A DNA stretch of 64,000 bases from the NCBI RefSeq assembly GCF_012910955.1, contig NZ_WTVQ01000004.1, positions 62,001-126,000 on the forward strand. Reading direction: 5' to 3'. This DNA comes from Aromatoleum diolicum (GTDB taxonomy: Bacteria > Pseudomonadota > Gammaproteobacteria > Burkholderiales > Rhodocyclaceae). Within the stretch, counting starts at the first letter, position 1, and each line of letters opens with the position of its first letter. The notes below the pieces were generated by a model that saw nothing but the letters and a program-made list of their open reading frames with translations, had not been told where the DNA came from and searched no databases. Below are positions 54,701 through 63,145 of the stretch, one piece after another. A program made the position numbers and the translations under genes.

Positions 54701-57563
54701 CCTCGATGGCCGGCTCGTGTGCGGTGCCGAGCATTTCCGACAGAGGCGCTTCGTCGAGCGTTTCGGCCCTGTCGACGTCTGCGGTCAAGTCAATCGGCTG
54801 AGGAGTCTCTTCGCGAGCGACTTCCGGCGCAAACGCCTCCACCGGCTCGAGATCCTCGAGCGAAATCTCTTCCGGGAATTCCTCGTCGAGTGCAAGCTCT
54901 TCCGGCAGGGCCTCGATGTCGATGCGCTCTGCGCCGCTGAACGGCAGGATCTCGCCGCTCGCCGCCCGTTCGAGTGCGTGGACCTCGAACGGGGTTTCCG
55001 CCGCTTCCCCTGCTGCTTCGGCTTCCGCGGCTTGCTCCAGCACCGGCGCAGACGGGGCTGCGGGGGCGAGCGGCGCAGGTTCGATGATCGCCGTTTCGCT
55101 GCTGCGCAGCCGTTCCGCCTCGGCCATCAGCTCCGACACGTCGCGCGCCTGGCTGCCGCCGGCTTCGAGTTCGTGAACCCATCCGGAGAAGGTGTCGTAC
55201 GCCGCGTCAATCAGGTGGTGAAGTGCCGGGGACGGCGGCCATTCAAGCTGCAACCAGCGGTTGAGCGTCTGTTCCATGCCCCACGCGGCTTCGCCGAGTT
55301 CGAGCAGGCCCACCATGCGGCCACTGCCCTTGAGCGTGTGGAAGGCACGGCGAATTGCGATCAGATGTTCGTGGCTGTCAGATGCAGTGCGCGACAGTTC
55401 GAGCTGTTCGCCGATGGTGGCGAGGACCTCGTGCGCTTCCTCGATGAAAATTTCGAGCAATTCGGCATCGATTTCTGCCGCGCTGGCCTCCGCCGGTTTC
55501 GGCGGCGCGGGTGGGGCAGCCGGCATGGGCGCCGGGGCGACGAGGATTTCCGGCGTGGCTTCGGGTGCGGGTTTCGCGGCTTCGGCGCTGCGCGTGTCGC
55601 CGGACGGCGCTTCCGTTTCCGGGGTAGCCACCAGCACGGCCTCGAGTGGCACGAATTCGAGCGTGTGCTCGGCTGGCTCCGCTGCAATCGTCTCCCGGGG
55701 ACGCTCGGCGGAGACTTCGACGACCGCTTCGGCTGGCATTTCCGGCGCTTGCGCGACGGCCGTGGCGGCGGGCGTGAGCGGTGCCGCGGCGGACGCCGGT
55801 GCCGTTGCCGGCGCGGGTGGTGCCGTTGGGGTCTCGGCGAACTGCGGCAACTCGATGGTGATCGGCGGCGCCTCTTCTTCGACGATCGCACGGGCGGCAG
55901 CAGCCGGGTCGAGGAAGCGCTGCAGGTTGGCGGGCCCGTGCTGCAAGGCCTGGACGTAGAAGCCGAGCGCCGACAGGCGCTGCGCGAGGGCTTCGAACTG
56001 CCCTGGTTCAGGCGCGACGTCGCTTTGTGCGAAGCGGGCGACGGTGGCTGCGGCGTCGTGCACCAGCGCGATTGCCTGCTCGTCGCCAAGCAGGGTCAGG
56101 GCACCTTCGATCTGCTTCAGCGGTGTTGCCAGGTTGGCCAGCGGGGCGCGCTTCTGCTGGTTGCGGAAGTAGTCGTCGAGGATCTGTTCGACCTGCGCGA
56201 GGCTGGAGAGGATCTCGCGCGACAGTTGTCCGAGCGCCTCGCGTTCCTGCATGCGACGGGCGGTTTCGACGGTCTGCGAATGCTCGGCTGCTCCCACCTC
56301 CTCGCCGCGCATCAGCGCGCCGAGGCGGCTGACGGTGTCGGTCACCTGGGCGGAAAAGCCGGAGTCGGGCGCACCTCGCTCGAGCGCCCCGTCCGCGAGC
56401 AGCAGCGCGGTCGCAACTTCAAGCGCGACCTGGTCGGTGCACAGTAGCGGATCCTTGCGTAGCCAGCGTATGAATTCGAAGAGGCTGTCGAGCAGGCGGT
56501 CGAGCGCCGGGCGTCCGAGCAGTGGCGCCCGCGCGGCCAGATCCGACAGATGGCTGGCGAAGTGCGGCAGCGCGGCCGCGTGGCCTTCGGAGAATTCGTC
56601 CCAGGCCTGCTTTGCGCCGGCCATCGCCGTTTGCAACGACTTCAGCAAGGGGGCGAGCGGCGTCGCACTGACCGAAGCGCCAGCTTCCGGGATCAGTGCG
56701 TCAAGATGCCAGGTGTTGCGTATGGCCTGTTGCTGCACTGTGCGTGCCGGCGCCTGGCTGGTCCAGTAGAGCAGTTCGCGGATCAGGCGTTCGGGAACTG
56801 TGGCGGGAACGTCCGCCAGGCGCTTGAGCTGGGCGTCGAGCTGCGAGCACAGACGCTTGACTTCAGGTTGTACGGGCAGATCGCCATGTAGCAGCGTTTC
56901 GAGAAAGGCTTGCGCCGCATACCACAGGTTAGTGACCGGGGTGCCGGTGTGGAGTGCTTCGATGCTCTTGACCGCATTGAGCATCGCGGTGGGGCCCGCG
57001 GCATCGGTCGGGCTGCGCAGCCACTGCAACAGGCCGCGCTGGAATTGCGCGCGCTGCATGCGCAGCTGGTTCTGGCGCGCGTCTTCGGATAACTCGATGA
57101 CCGCAATCTGTCGCCGCGGTGGTCGCTGCGACAGATCGGGAAAGAACAGCTCCGCGGGTGACACCGGATCGGTGCTGCGGATGGCGTGGATTTCCCGGTA
57201 GAGGGAGAGCAATCGTAGTGGCTGGTCCAGCGTGCCGTGCACCAGTTCTTCGAGATAGTTGCCGATGGTCGCCAGCGCACGCCGTGCCAGGGCGAGTGTT
57301 GTTGCGTCGGGCGCACGTTCGCCGCGCGCCAGGGCGCCGAGCGACTGATCCAGCGACGATGCAAACTGGGTCAGGCCATCCAGGCCGACGATCGAGAGCG
57401 CACCGCGCACCTGATGCAGATGGGTCTGTGCAAACTGGATGCGCGCTGTCGCATCGGACGCGTCGAGCGCCAGTTCAAGCGATTCGTCCGCTCGCGCGAG
57501 GGCGAGGTCGATTTCGTTCTTGACCCAGGTGAGTGGGCCCAGATCCAGTTCGATGTGCGTCAT
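51741..57563 (-). CDS. chpA: ChpA/PilL-type hybrid chemosensory histidine kinase
   Basis: Central kinase of the Pil-Chp system, 1940 residues. Histidine-phosphotransfer domains with intact HTLKGSGRM (near residue 742), AHTLAGISG (near 1070) and HTLKGSARM (near 1239), plus a weaker N-terminal one (HLHQVRGAL, near 50). Proline/alanine/glutamate-rich linkers separate them. Then a dimerisation segment, an HATPase region (LLRNAFAHGIESPD, near 1520), a CheW-like domain (about 1660-1800) and a C-terminal receiver with a phosphoacceptor aspartate in ILSDIEMPRMDG (near 1863). Pseudomonas ChpA is longer, with more phosphotransfer domains. Controls twitching and probably cAMP-linked surface sensing. Confidence 0.93.
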   Translation of the reverse strand: MTHIELDLGPLTWVKNEIDLALARADESLELALDASDATARIQFAQTHLHQVRGALSIVGLDGLTQFASSLDQSLGALARGERAPDATTLALARRALATIGNYLEELVHGTLDQPLRLLSLYREIHAIRSTDPVSPAELFFPDLSQRPPRRQIAVIELSEDARQNQLRMQRAQFQRGLLQWLRSPTDAAGPTAMLNAVKSIEALHTGTPVTNLWYAAQAFLETLLHGDLPVQPEVKRLCSQLDAQLKRLADVPATVPERLIRELLYWTSQAPARTVQQQAIRNTWHLDALIPEAGASVSATPLAPLLKSLQTAMAGAKQAWDEFSEGHAAALPHFASHLSDLAARAPLLGRPALDRLLDSLFEFIRWLRKDPLLCTDQVALEVATALLLADGALERGAPDSGFSAQVTDTVSRLGALMRGEEVGAAEHSQTVETARRMQEREALGQLSREILSSLAQVEQILDDYFRNQQKRAPLANLATPLKQIEGALTLLGDEQAIALVHDAAATVARFAQSDVAPEPGQFEALAQRLSALGFYVQALQHGPANLQRFLDPAAAARAIVEEEAPPITIELPQFAETPTAPPAPATAPASAAAPLTPAATAVAQAPEMPAEAVVEVSAERPRETIAAEPAEHTLEFVPLEAVLVATPETEAPSGDTRSAEAAKPAPEATPEILVAPAPMPAAPPAPPKPAEASAAEIDAELLEIFIEEAHEVLATIGEQLELSRTASDSHEHLIAIRRAFHTLKGSGRMVGLLELGEAAWGMEQTLNRWLQLEWPPSPALHHLIDAAYDTFSGWVHELEAGGSQARDVSELMAEAERLRSSETAIIEPAPLAPAAPSAPVLEQAAEAEAAGEAAETPFEVHALERAASGEILPFSGAERIDIEALPEELALDEEFPEEISLEDLEPVEAFAPEVAREETPQPIDLTADVDRAETLDEAPLSEMLGTAHEPAIEAGSEWLTDFELADEMPRQQELEPTAEIAAEAATALPAEEQAEAMPPEVAEPAAAEDLATLGERDVVRIGNIEVSRPLYDLYLGEARHHLAILHTELARLEINPTLVPAEVTLRAAHTLAGISGTTRVMSVQGLARALEHAIERLRDGAHPPTMEQAAVLKSSNDTLEAMLAQVAVRQMPLVVPELIEQLDSIGRTIPLDTDIDIEAEHMEGAGAADAFPAGAQAAEPAATPAVATPVQDDLDEQLLPIFLEEGNELVTELHATLRNWRSGAVAGDHAKAIARLLHTLKGSARMAGAMTLGEHVHQLESRFEAARSAEHEPAALIEDLISGLDHAEQLIAALTGTGAAVSTVAEETAGTAVAAVEAATAETESGSATATLRVRADTVDRFVNEAGEIGIARTRIAGELRTLRRSLLDLTENVIRLRNQLREVEIQADVQMQSRIAHTGTHEGEFDPLEMDRYTRLQELTRMMAESVGDVTTVQQSLLRNLDGAELALNSQARMSRDLQQALMQVRMVPFDSLADRLYRVTRQTAKDLGKRANLDLRGGRIEIDRSVLEHITAPLEHLLRNAFAHGIESPDVRKAVGKDEIGQITLSVSQEGNEIAISLTDDGAGLDYARIAERARASGLLGPDEVADERRLTNLIFLPGFSTASNVSTVSGRGVGMDVVKSETAAVGGRIDIRAAHGKGTEFRIYLPLTLAVTQALLVRAGGRSYAIPSSMIAQVQELKVDALHALREAGGTDWQDVHFNYRYLPRLLGDRVSLPEEQRFNWVLLLRAGAQTLALHVDALRGNQEIVVKNAGPQLARIVGISGATVLGDGEIVLILNPVALASRGLIAGETVARDTAVESLEPLETAQAEHQPTVMVVDDSLTVRKITGRLLEREGYRVITAKDGVDALERLIETVPDVILSDIEMPRMDGFDLLRNIRADERTRSVPVIMITSRLADKHRQFAEKMGANEYLGKPYEEGELLGLLRSYTAKAHVAA

Positions 57564-57592
57564 GGCCGGTTTCCGAGCTAGGTGCTACGCGG

Positions 57593-59731
57593 TCAGACCT
57601 TGAAGCCCGACACCGAGCCCTTGAGCTCGACGGCCAGATCGGCAAGCTGACCTACCGACACGGCGGTCTGCCGCGTGCCGTGGGCGGTCTGTTCGGTGAT
57701 CGCGAGGATCTCTTTCATCGTTTCCGCGACGCGCGCGGCGGTTGCTGCCTGATGCTGGGTGTCGCTGGAAATCTGTTCGATGAGGCGAGCGGTTTCGGTC
57801 GACACGTCGCCGATTTCGGACAGCGCCTGACCGGCTGCGTCGGACAGTTGGGCGCCTTCCACTACGTCGCGCGTGGCGTTTTCCATCGAACCGACGGCGT
57901 CCTTGGTATCGGTCTGAATCGTCTTCACGATCGCCGCGATCTGCTTGGTCGCTTCCGCTGAACGTTCCGCCAGGCGCTGCACTTCTTCCGCAACCACGGT
58001 GAAGCCGCGTCCCGCCTCGCCCGCCGACGCAGCCTGGATTGCCGCGTTCAGTGCCAGCACGTTGGTCTGTTCGGTAATGTCGGAAATCAGCTCGACGATC
58101 TCGCCGATCTCCTGCGAGGATTCGCCAAGGCGCTTGATCCGCTTGGAGGTTTCCTGGATCTGTTCGCGAATGCCGTTCATGCCCTTGATGGTGTTTTCCA
58201 CCGCGCCGGCCCCCTTGCGCGCCGAGTCCAGCGAGCGGCGTGCGACCTGTGCGGAACGCAACGCGCGTTCGGACGATTCGGTCATCGAGCGCGCCATCTG
58301 TTGCACGGTCTCGCCGACCTCCTCGATCTCGCGCGACTGGCGTTCGGTTGCGCTCAGTAGTTCGGTTGACGTCTTCTGCGCCGATTCGGTGGCGACCGTC
58401 ACGCGCATTGCGGCATCGTTGATTCGCCGCACCAGCACCGAGAGTTCCTCGATGGTGTAGTTCACCGAGTCGGCAATCGCGCCGGTAATGTCTTCCGAAA
58501 CCGTCGTGCGCACGGTCAGGTCGCCGTCAGCCAGATCGCCCATCTCGTTCATCAGGCGCAGGATCGCCTGCTGGGCGACGTTGCGTTCGCTTTCCGCGCT
58601 GCGCTGCTGCGTTTCCGCCTCAAGCTGGCGGGACGCGAGTTCGCGGTTGTTGACCTTCGCCATCATGCTCAGGACGATCAATCCGACGACGGCAGCGATG
58701 GCGATTCCGAGGGTGGCCGGCGTGAAGCCGCTGTAGGCGGAGTTCAATGCCGTCGACAGCTCGCTCGCCCGCGCAGTCAGGGTTTCCGCTGCGTTGAAGA
58801 TTTCGTTGCCGGCCGCTTTGGCCTGCACCAGCGCCTGGATGTTTTGCAGGATGTCGGTGACCGCATCGAGCGTGTCACCGGCGCCCGCCTCGAGCGCCTG
58901 CAGACGTCGCCGCGCCTCCGGGTCGTTGCTGGTTGCGCGCAGCTCGCCGATCAGGTCGGTGAGCGTCTTGGCGTCCTTGCCGAGCACGAAAGCCGTTTCG
59001 GGGTCGATGGTCGTGGCAACGAGCAGGGCGTTGGCATTCTTGGCGATGCGCTGGGTTAGCATCATGCCGGTGCTGGCGGCGGCAATGTCGCGCGCGTTGC
59101 TACCCTGCAGCTTGAGCTGCGCGAATTGTTCGGCCTGTTCGAACAACGCGTCGTTCTGCTGGTTGATGGCCGCGACCGACTGGTTCAGGGCGAGCAGATT
59201 TTTATCCTGTCCGATCAATTGGCTGGCGTGCCCGGATGCCGTGTTCCAGGCGGCGGTCAGGGTTTCAACCTGCGCTTGTGCAGAGGCGGGCGCAGGCGGG
59301 AGCTCCCGCCCGTCGATGGTGCCGCCCTTGGCGAGCGCTTCAAGCAATTCATTGAAGCGACGCGTGCCGGCGCGCAACTCGGCGAACGCTTGCTGATTGC
59401 CCTGCAGCGACAGCTGCGCAGCCTTGGCGATGCGTTGCGCGAGGGTTTCCATTTCCCCTGCCGCGGCGATATAACTGGTGGCGTTGGCGGAGTCACGGTA
59501 CTGGTAGTACAGCAGGCTGAGGCCCACCAAGGTTGCCAGGGCGAAGACGAAGGCCAGCGCGCCGATTTTTTCCGTCGCGCTGCGGGCTCCTCCCGGACGG
59601 GATTTTGTCGCCGGGGATTCGGCGGCACGGCGTGGCGGGGGCGCTTCCATGATGGTGGTTGCGACCGGTGAGTCTTCCGGATCAGCCTTCTTCTTGTTGC
59701 TGAAGTTCAGCTTCGGAAGCTTGAGGGCCAT
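57593..59731 (-). CDS. pilJ: Methyl-accepting chemotaxis protein PilJ
   Basis: Receptor of the Pil-Chp system, 712 residues from the ATG at 59729-59731. A cytoplasmic N-terminus of about 55 residues precedes the first membrane helix ([20 protein letters not shown]). A tandem PilJ-type periplasmic sensor follows to about residue 340, then the second helix, HAMP and the cytoplasmic signalling hairpin with [19 protein letters not shown]. Family sensors detect pilus engagement or peptides. It starts 70 bp after pilI. Confidence 0.94.
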   Translation of the reverse strand: MALKLPKLNFSNKKKADPEDSPVATTIMEAPPPRRAAESPATKSRPGGARSATEKIGALAFVFALATLVGLSLLYYQYRDSANATSYIAAAGEMETLAQRIAKAAQLSLQGNQQAFAELRAGTRRFNELLEALAKGGTIDGRELPPAPASAQAQVETLTAAWNTASGHASQLIGQDKNLLALNQSVAAINQQNDALFEQAEQFAQLKLQGSNARDIAAASTGMMLTQRIAKNANALLVATTIDPETAFVLGKDAKTLTDLIGELRATSNDPEARRRLQALEAGAGDTLDAVTDILQNIQALVQAKAAGNEIFNAAETLTARASELSTALNSAYSGFTPATLGIAIAAVVGLIVLSMMAKVNNRELASRQLEAETQQRSAESERNVAQQAILRLMNEMGDLADGDLTVRTTVSEDITGAIADSVNYTIEELSVLVRRINDAAMRVTVATESAQKTSTELLSATERQSREIEEVGETVQQMARSMTESSERALRSAQVARRSLDSARKGAGAVENTIKGMNGIREQIQETSKRIKRLGESSQEIGEIVELISDITEQTNVLALNAAIQAASAGEAGRGFTVVAEEVQRLAERSAEATKQIAAIVKTIQTDTKDAVGSMENATRDVVEGAQLSDAAGQALSEIGDVSTETARLIEQISSDTQHQAATAARVAETMKEILAITEQTAHGTRQTAVSVGQLADLAVELKGSVSGFKV

Positions 59732-59801
59732 GGTGTGTGCTCCGCGAGATCGGATGGTGGGTTCCGGTGGAAAGTCGGTATTGAGTGCAGTGGTGCCGGC
59801 G

Positions 59802-60314
59802 TCACTCGAGGCCTGCCTGCAGGAAGCCGCGGTGCGCAAGCAGCTTCGGGACATCGAGCTTGAGCCACAGCTGCTCGCGCGCATCTCGCAAGCGCTCCTG
59901 GACCCAGGGACGGTCGTCGTGTCCGCTGGTTTCCGGCTGGAAATCGTCCGGGTTGCGCAGGCCGAGCGCGCTCGACACCAGCAGCGCGCAGTTCGTGCCA
60001 TGGCGTGCGCCGATCAGCAGCAGCCGGGCAGGGCCGCCCGGAGCCGTCAGTGGGCCGTGCTGGAAAGCGGAAAAGTCGACGACGCTGAATAGGGTGCCGC
60101 GCACGTTGGCGACGCCTCGAAACCAGTCGTGAGTCAATGGCACGGCTGCGAGTGGCGGCACCGGCAGGATCTCCCCGCTGTCGGTCAGGTTGAGCAGCCA
60201 GTTCTCGCGCCCCGCGCTCACCCCGAGCAACGCGCGCCGGTCGCCACTTTGCGCTTCGGCAAAGCGGCGCACCAGGTCCTCCTGGAATTCGCGCAGGCTC
60301 TGACGCTTGGCCAT
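59802..60314 (-). CDS. pilI: CheW-like adaptor PilI
   Basis: 170 residues from the ATG at 60312-60314, 5 bp after the pilH stop. A CheW domain links PilJ to Chp[19 protein letters not shown] is the typical strand pair. An Arg-rich frame continues upstream of the ATG, antisense to pilH, and was rejected. Confidence 0.9.
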   Translation of the reverse strand: MAKRQSLREFQEDLVRRFAEAQSGDRRALLGVSAGRENWLLNLTDSGEILPVPPLAAVPLTHDWFRGVANVRGTLFSVVDFSAFQHGPLTAPGGPARLLLIGARHGTNCALLVSSALGLRNPDDFQPETSGHDDRPWVQERLRDAREQLWLKLDVPKLLAHRGFLQAGLE

Positions 60315-60319
60315 CGGCC

Positions 60320-60685
60320 TCAGCCCAGCGCCTGGATGCGGGCGAGAAGTTCCGCGCCGTCGACGGGCTTGACGAGGTAGTCGTGGGCGCCCTGGCGCAT
60401 GCCCCAGATGCGGTCGGTTTCCAGCCCCTTGCTGGTGCACATGATGATGGGGATGTTGCGCGTGAGTTCGTCGCGCGAAATCGTGCGCGTCGCCTGGTAG
60501 CCGTTCATGCCCGGCATCACCACGTCCATCAGGATCAGGTCCGGCTTCTCGCTCTTGCTGCGGGCGATGGCGTCCTCGCCGCTTTCCGCGGTTACGACCT
60601 GGTAGCCCTTGCCGGTGAGCAGTTCGGTCATCGCGAGGCGTTCGGTCGGAGAGTCGTCAACCACGAGTATCTTCTTGATCGGCAT
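60320..60685 (-). CDS. pilH: Response regulator PilH
   Basis: Single-domain receiver, 121 residues. D10 and D11 in the acidic pocket, phosphoacceptor D54 in ILMDVVMPGMNG, and the lysine in YLVKPVDG are present. PilH modulates pilus retraction and acts as a phosphate sink in the known pathway. It begins 25 bp after the pilG stop. Confidence 0.93.
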   Translation of the reverse strand: MPIKKILVVDDSPTERLAMTELLTGKGYQVVTAESGEDAIARSKSEKPDLILMDVVMPGMNGYQATRTISRDELTRNIPIIMCTSKGLETDRIWGMRQGAHDYLVKPVDGAELLARIQALG

Positions 60686-60710
60686 TGCTTCGGTGCTCCC
60701 GTCAGTGGTC

Positions 60711-61097
60711 TCAGCCGGTCTTGCGCGCGGCGTGGGTTGCGACCGCCTTGAGCAGGCTGTCCTTGGTGAAGGGTTTGGTGAGGTATTCGTCGGAGCCCAC
60801 CATGCGGCCGCGGGCGCGGTCGAACAGGCCGTCCTTGGAAGACAGCATGATGACCGGGGTGGCGGCGAGTTGCGGATTCTTCTTGATCAGGGCGCAGGTC
60901 TGGTAACCATCCAGGCGCGGCATCATGATGTCGACGAAAATCACGTCGGGATGGTGGTCGGTGATCTTGGCGAGTGCGTCGAAGCCGTCTTCGGCCAGCA
61001 ACACCTGACAGCCGGAGTGGGTCAGGAATATCTCCGCGCTGCGGCGGATGGTGTTGCTGTCGTCAATCACCATCACCTTGAGTCCGGTCAGATCCAT
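60711..61097 (-). CDS. pilG: Response regulator PilG
   Basis: Single-domain receiver, 128 residues from the ATG at 61095-61097. I preferred this start over an ATG 12 codons upstream because AGGG is suitably spaced and the N-terminus (MDLTGLKVMVIDDS) matches family PilG. D56 in VIFVDIMMPRLDG is the phosphoacceptor. It promotes pilus extension in the known pathway. First gene of pilG-H-I-J-chpA; no pilK methyltransferase gene lies between pilJ and chpA. Confidence 0.93.
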   Translation of the reverse strand: MDLTGLKVMVIDDSNTIRRSAEIFLTHSGCQVLLAEDGFDALAKITDHHPDVIFVDIMMPRLDGYQTCALIKKNPQLAATPVIMLSSKDGLFDRARGRMVGSDEYLTKPFTKDSLLKAVATHAARKTG

Positions 61098-61211
61098 GGC
61101 GTCAGTCCCTGGTGGCGAGGTGTTGTCGGACATGCCTCGGACAAGCGCATTGGCGTGCCGTGCAGGCGATGCCCCGTGCTGCCCGGTCTAGCTGCATGGC
61201 ATGCTGATGTG

Positions 61212-61382
61212 TCATATTGCGACCTGTTCGATGTCGTGCTTGCTGCCCTTGCATCCAGGACATGTCGAGTCTGGCGGCAGAGCCCCCTGCGGGAGTCCGG
61301 AACGATGCCATTGTCGGGAATGCCACTGTTTTCGTCGTCGATGAAGCCGCAGAACAGGCGCATCCAGGGTCCTGAATTGCAT
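61212..61382 (-). pseudogene. Decayed rubredoxin gene upstream of pilG
   Basis: The stretch carries a recognisable rubredoxin, but in two reading frames. One frame gives MQFRT at the start and LPPDSTCPGCKGSKHDIEQ plus VAI and a stop at the end. The middle, WMRLFCGFIDDENSGIP then DNGIVP, lies in another frame. One extra base near the start (ACCC) and one missing base in a G5 run account for both shifts. In addition the first metal-binding cysteine is arginine, and two conserved aromatic positions have become arginine and serine. Intact rubredoxins of this type often precede pilG. Sequencing error in homopolymers could explain the shifts but not the substitutions. Confidence 0.75.
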
Positions 61383-61496
61383 GTTGGCCATCTGTGAGCG
61401 TGCTGTGGGCGAATTGGCTGTAAAATCCGCCGCATCTTACCGCATTTTTCCTGCCGTGCCAGATCAGGCGGCGCTGTGCATCCGGCAGATTTCAAC

Positions 61497-62441
61497 ATGA
61501 CCCTCGGCTCTCCCGATCTTCCCCCTTCCGTCCTGTGCTTCGCGACCAGCGACGCGACAGGGGGTGGCGGTCTGCAATCGGATGTCCTGACCCTTGCAAG
61601 CATGGGGTGTCATCCGCTGTCGGTGCTGGCAGCCATTACCGTGCGCGACACGCGCGGAGTCGATGATCTGCTGGCACTGGATGCCGAAGCGGTGGCCGCC
61701 CAGGCGCGCGCGGTACTCGAAGACATTTCCGTACAGGCATTCAAGCTGGGTATGGTGGGCAGCGTGGAGAACGTCGCGGTCATCGCCGAAATCCTGTCCG
61801 ATTATCCCGATGTCCCGCTGGTGCTGGAGCCCGCGCTGTCGTTCGTGGATGGTGATGAGGCGAGCGGTGAGGATCTGCTTGCGGCGATTGCGGAACTGGT
61901 GCTGCCGCAGGTGACGGTGCTGGTGGCGAGTCGGCGCGAGGTACTGCAGTTGGCCGGTGCCGCGCCCTCTGCCGGCAGTGTTTCGCGAGACGAAGCCGAC
62001 GAGGACGACGGCGAAGACCAGATTGATTTCGGTGATTTCCTGAGTGGCGGCGATGCGGATGATGACGGGCGCGACGCGGGCGATGCCGAGTTGTCCCTGG
62101 ACGACGCGCTCGAGCGCATTCTCGGCCTCGGGGTCGGCTACGTGCTGCTGACCGGGGCCAGCGAACCCGGGCCGCAAGTCGTCAATGTGCTTGTCGGTCC
62201 CGACGGCGTGGTGCGCACCGATGCATGGGAGCGCCTGCCGGGCCGTTACCTTGGCGCCGGGGCAACGCTCGCAGGGGCGCTGGTGGCCGCGCTGGCGCAC
62301 GGCATGGAAGTGCCGGAGGCGGTGCGCGAGGCGCAGGAATTCACCTGGCAGGCGCTGTCCGCTGCGTATCGTCCGGGCATGGGCATGGCCTTGCCGGATC
62401 GGCTCTTCTGGGCGCGACCGCCGGAGGACGACAATGCCTGA
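61497..62441 (+). CDS. ThiD-like hydroxymethylpyrimidine kinase homologue, possibly inactive
   Basis: 314 residues from the ATG at 61497 (a GTG seven codons upstream is possible). Ribokinase-like fold of the ThiD family: SDATGGGGLQSD near residue 18 replaces the usual GSDxSGGAG start, and GAGATLAGALVAALAHG is the anion-hole helix. The catalytic cysteine (GTGCT in ThiD) is alanine here, and the DPV motif reads EPA. A strongly acidic insertion (about residues 163-200, rich in D/E) is not part of usual ThiD. It is coupled to thiE, so a role in thiamine supply is expected, but kinase activity is doubtful. Confidence 0.8.
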   Translation: MTLGSPDLPPSVLCFATSDATGGGGLQSDVLTLASMGCHPLSVLAAITVRDTRGVDDLLALDAEAVAAQARAVLEDISVQAFKLGMVGSVENVAVIAEILSDYPDVPLVLEPALSFVDGDEASGEDLLAAIAELVLPQVTVLVASRREVLQLAGAAPSAGSVSRDEADEDDGEDQIDFGDFLSGGDADDDGRDAGDAELSLDDALERILGLGVGYVLLTGASEPGPQVVNVLVGPDGVVRTDAWERLPGRYLGAGATLAGALVAALAHGMEVPEAVREAQEFTWQALSAAYRPGMGMALPDRLFWARPPEDDNA

Positions 62442-63081
62442 ACGCCAATTGCGCGGGCTGTATCTGGTGACGCCGGACACCGCGGACAGCGGAGCGCTGC
62501 TGGCGCTCGTCGAGCGCGCCCTGCGGGGGCGCCCGGCGCTGCTGCAGTACCGCAGCAAGCAGGCCGACGCGGCGCTGCGTCACGAGCAGGCACAGGCGGT
62601 GGCGACGCTGTGCCGGCAGGCGGGCGTGCGTTTCATCGTCAATGACAGTCTGGAGCTTGCGCTGGCTACCGGCGCCGATGGGGTTCATCTGGGCCGTGAC
62701 GATGGCGAGCTGCGCGCCGCGCGACAGGCGCTGGGGGCGAAGCGGCTCCTCGGCGTGACCTGCTACAACGAGTGGTCGCGTGCGAAGGAGGCCGTCGCGG
62801 CGGGGGCCGATTACGTCGCCTTCGGCGCAGTGTTCGCGTCGCCCACCAAACCGGCGGCAGTGCATGCGCCGCTGGACTTGCTGACACGCGCGCGGCGTGA
62901 GCTGGGTGTGCCGGTTTCCGCGATCGGCGGCATCACCTTGAACAACGCGCCAGAGGCGATCGCCGCCGGCGCCGACCTGCTGGCAGTGATTTCCGACGTG
63001 TTCGACGATCCCGATCCGGGTGCCCGTGCAGCGGCCTATGGCGCGGCCTTCCGGGGTGCGCCGGCTGCCGCGGCGACCTAA
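62434..63081 (+). CDS. thiE: Thiamine-phosphate synthase
   Basis: Joins the pyrimidine and thiazole halves of thiamine. 215 residues from the ATG at 62434, overlapping the preceding gene by 8 bp and with GGAGGA upstream. Phosphate- and pyrophosphate-binding motifs are present: [45 protein letters not shown] and AIGGITLNN. Typical length and fold. Confidence 0.95.
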   Translation: MPERQLRGLYLVTPDTADSGALLALVERALRGRPALLQYRSKQADAALRHEQAQAVATLCRQAGVRFIVNDSLELALATGADGVHLGRDDGELRAARQALGAKRLLGVTCYNEWSRAKEAVAAGADYVAFGAVFASPTKPAAVHAPLDLLTRARRELGVPVSAIGGITLNNAPEAIAAGADLLAVISDVFDDPDPGARAAAYGAAFRGAPAAAAT

Positions 63082-63145
63082 GGCGTTGCGCCGCTCATCA
63101 GGATCCTTCCTTCTTTCAATTGCCAACCGACGAGTTTCAATCGAT

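Noticed and set aside
54033-56447. Plus-strand open frame of 804 codons opposite chpA
   Set aside because: Composition (Arg/Gly/Phe/Cys runs) mirrors the Glu/Ala/Pro-rich linkers of ChpA; not a gene.
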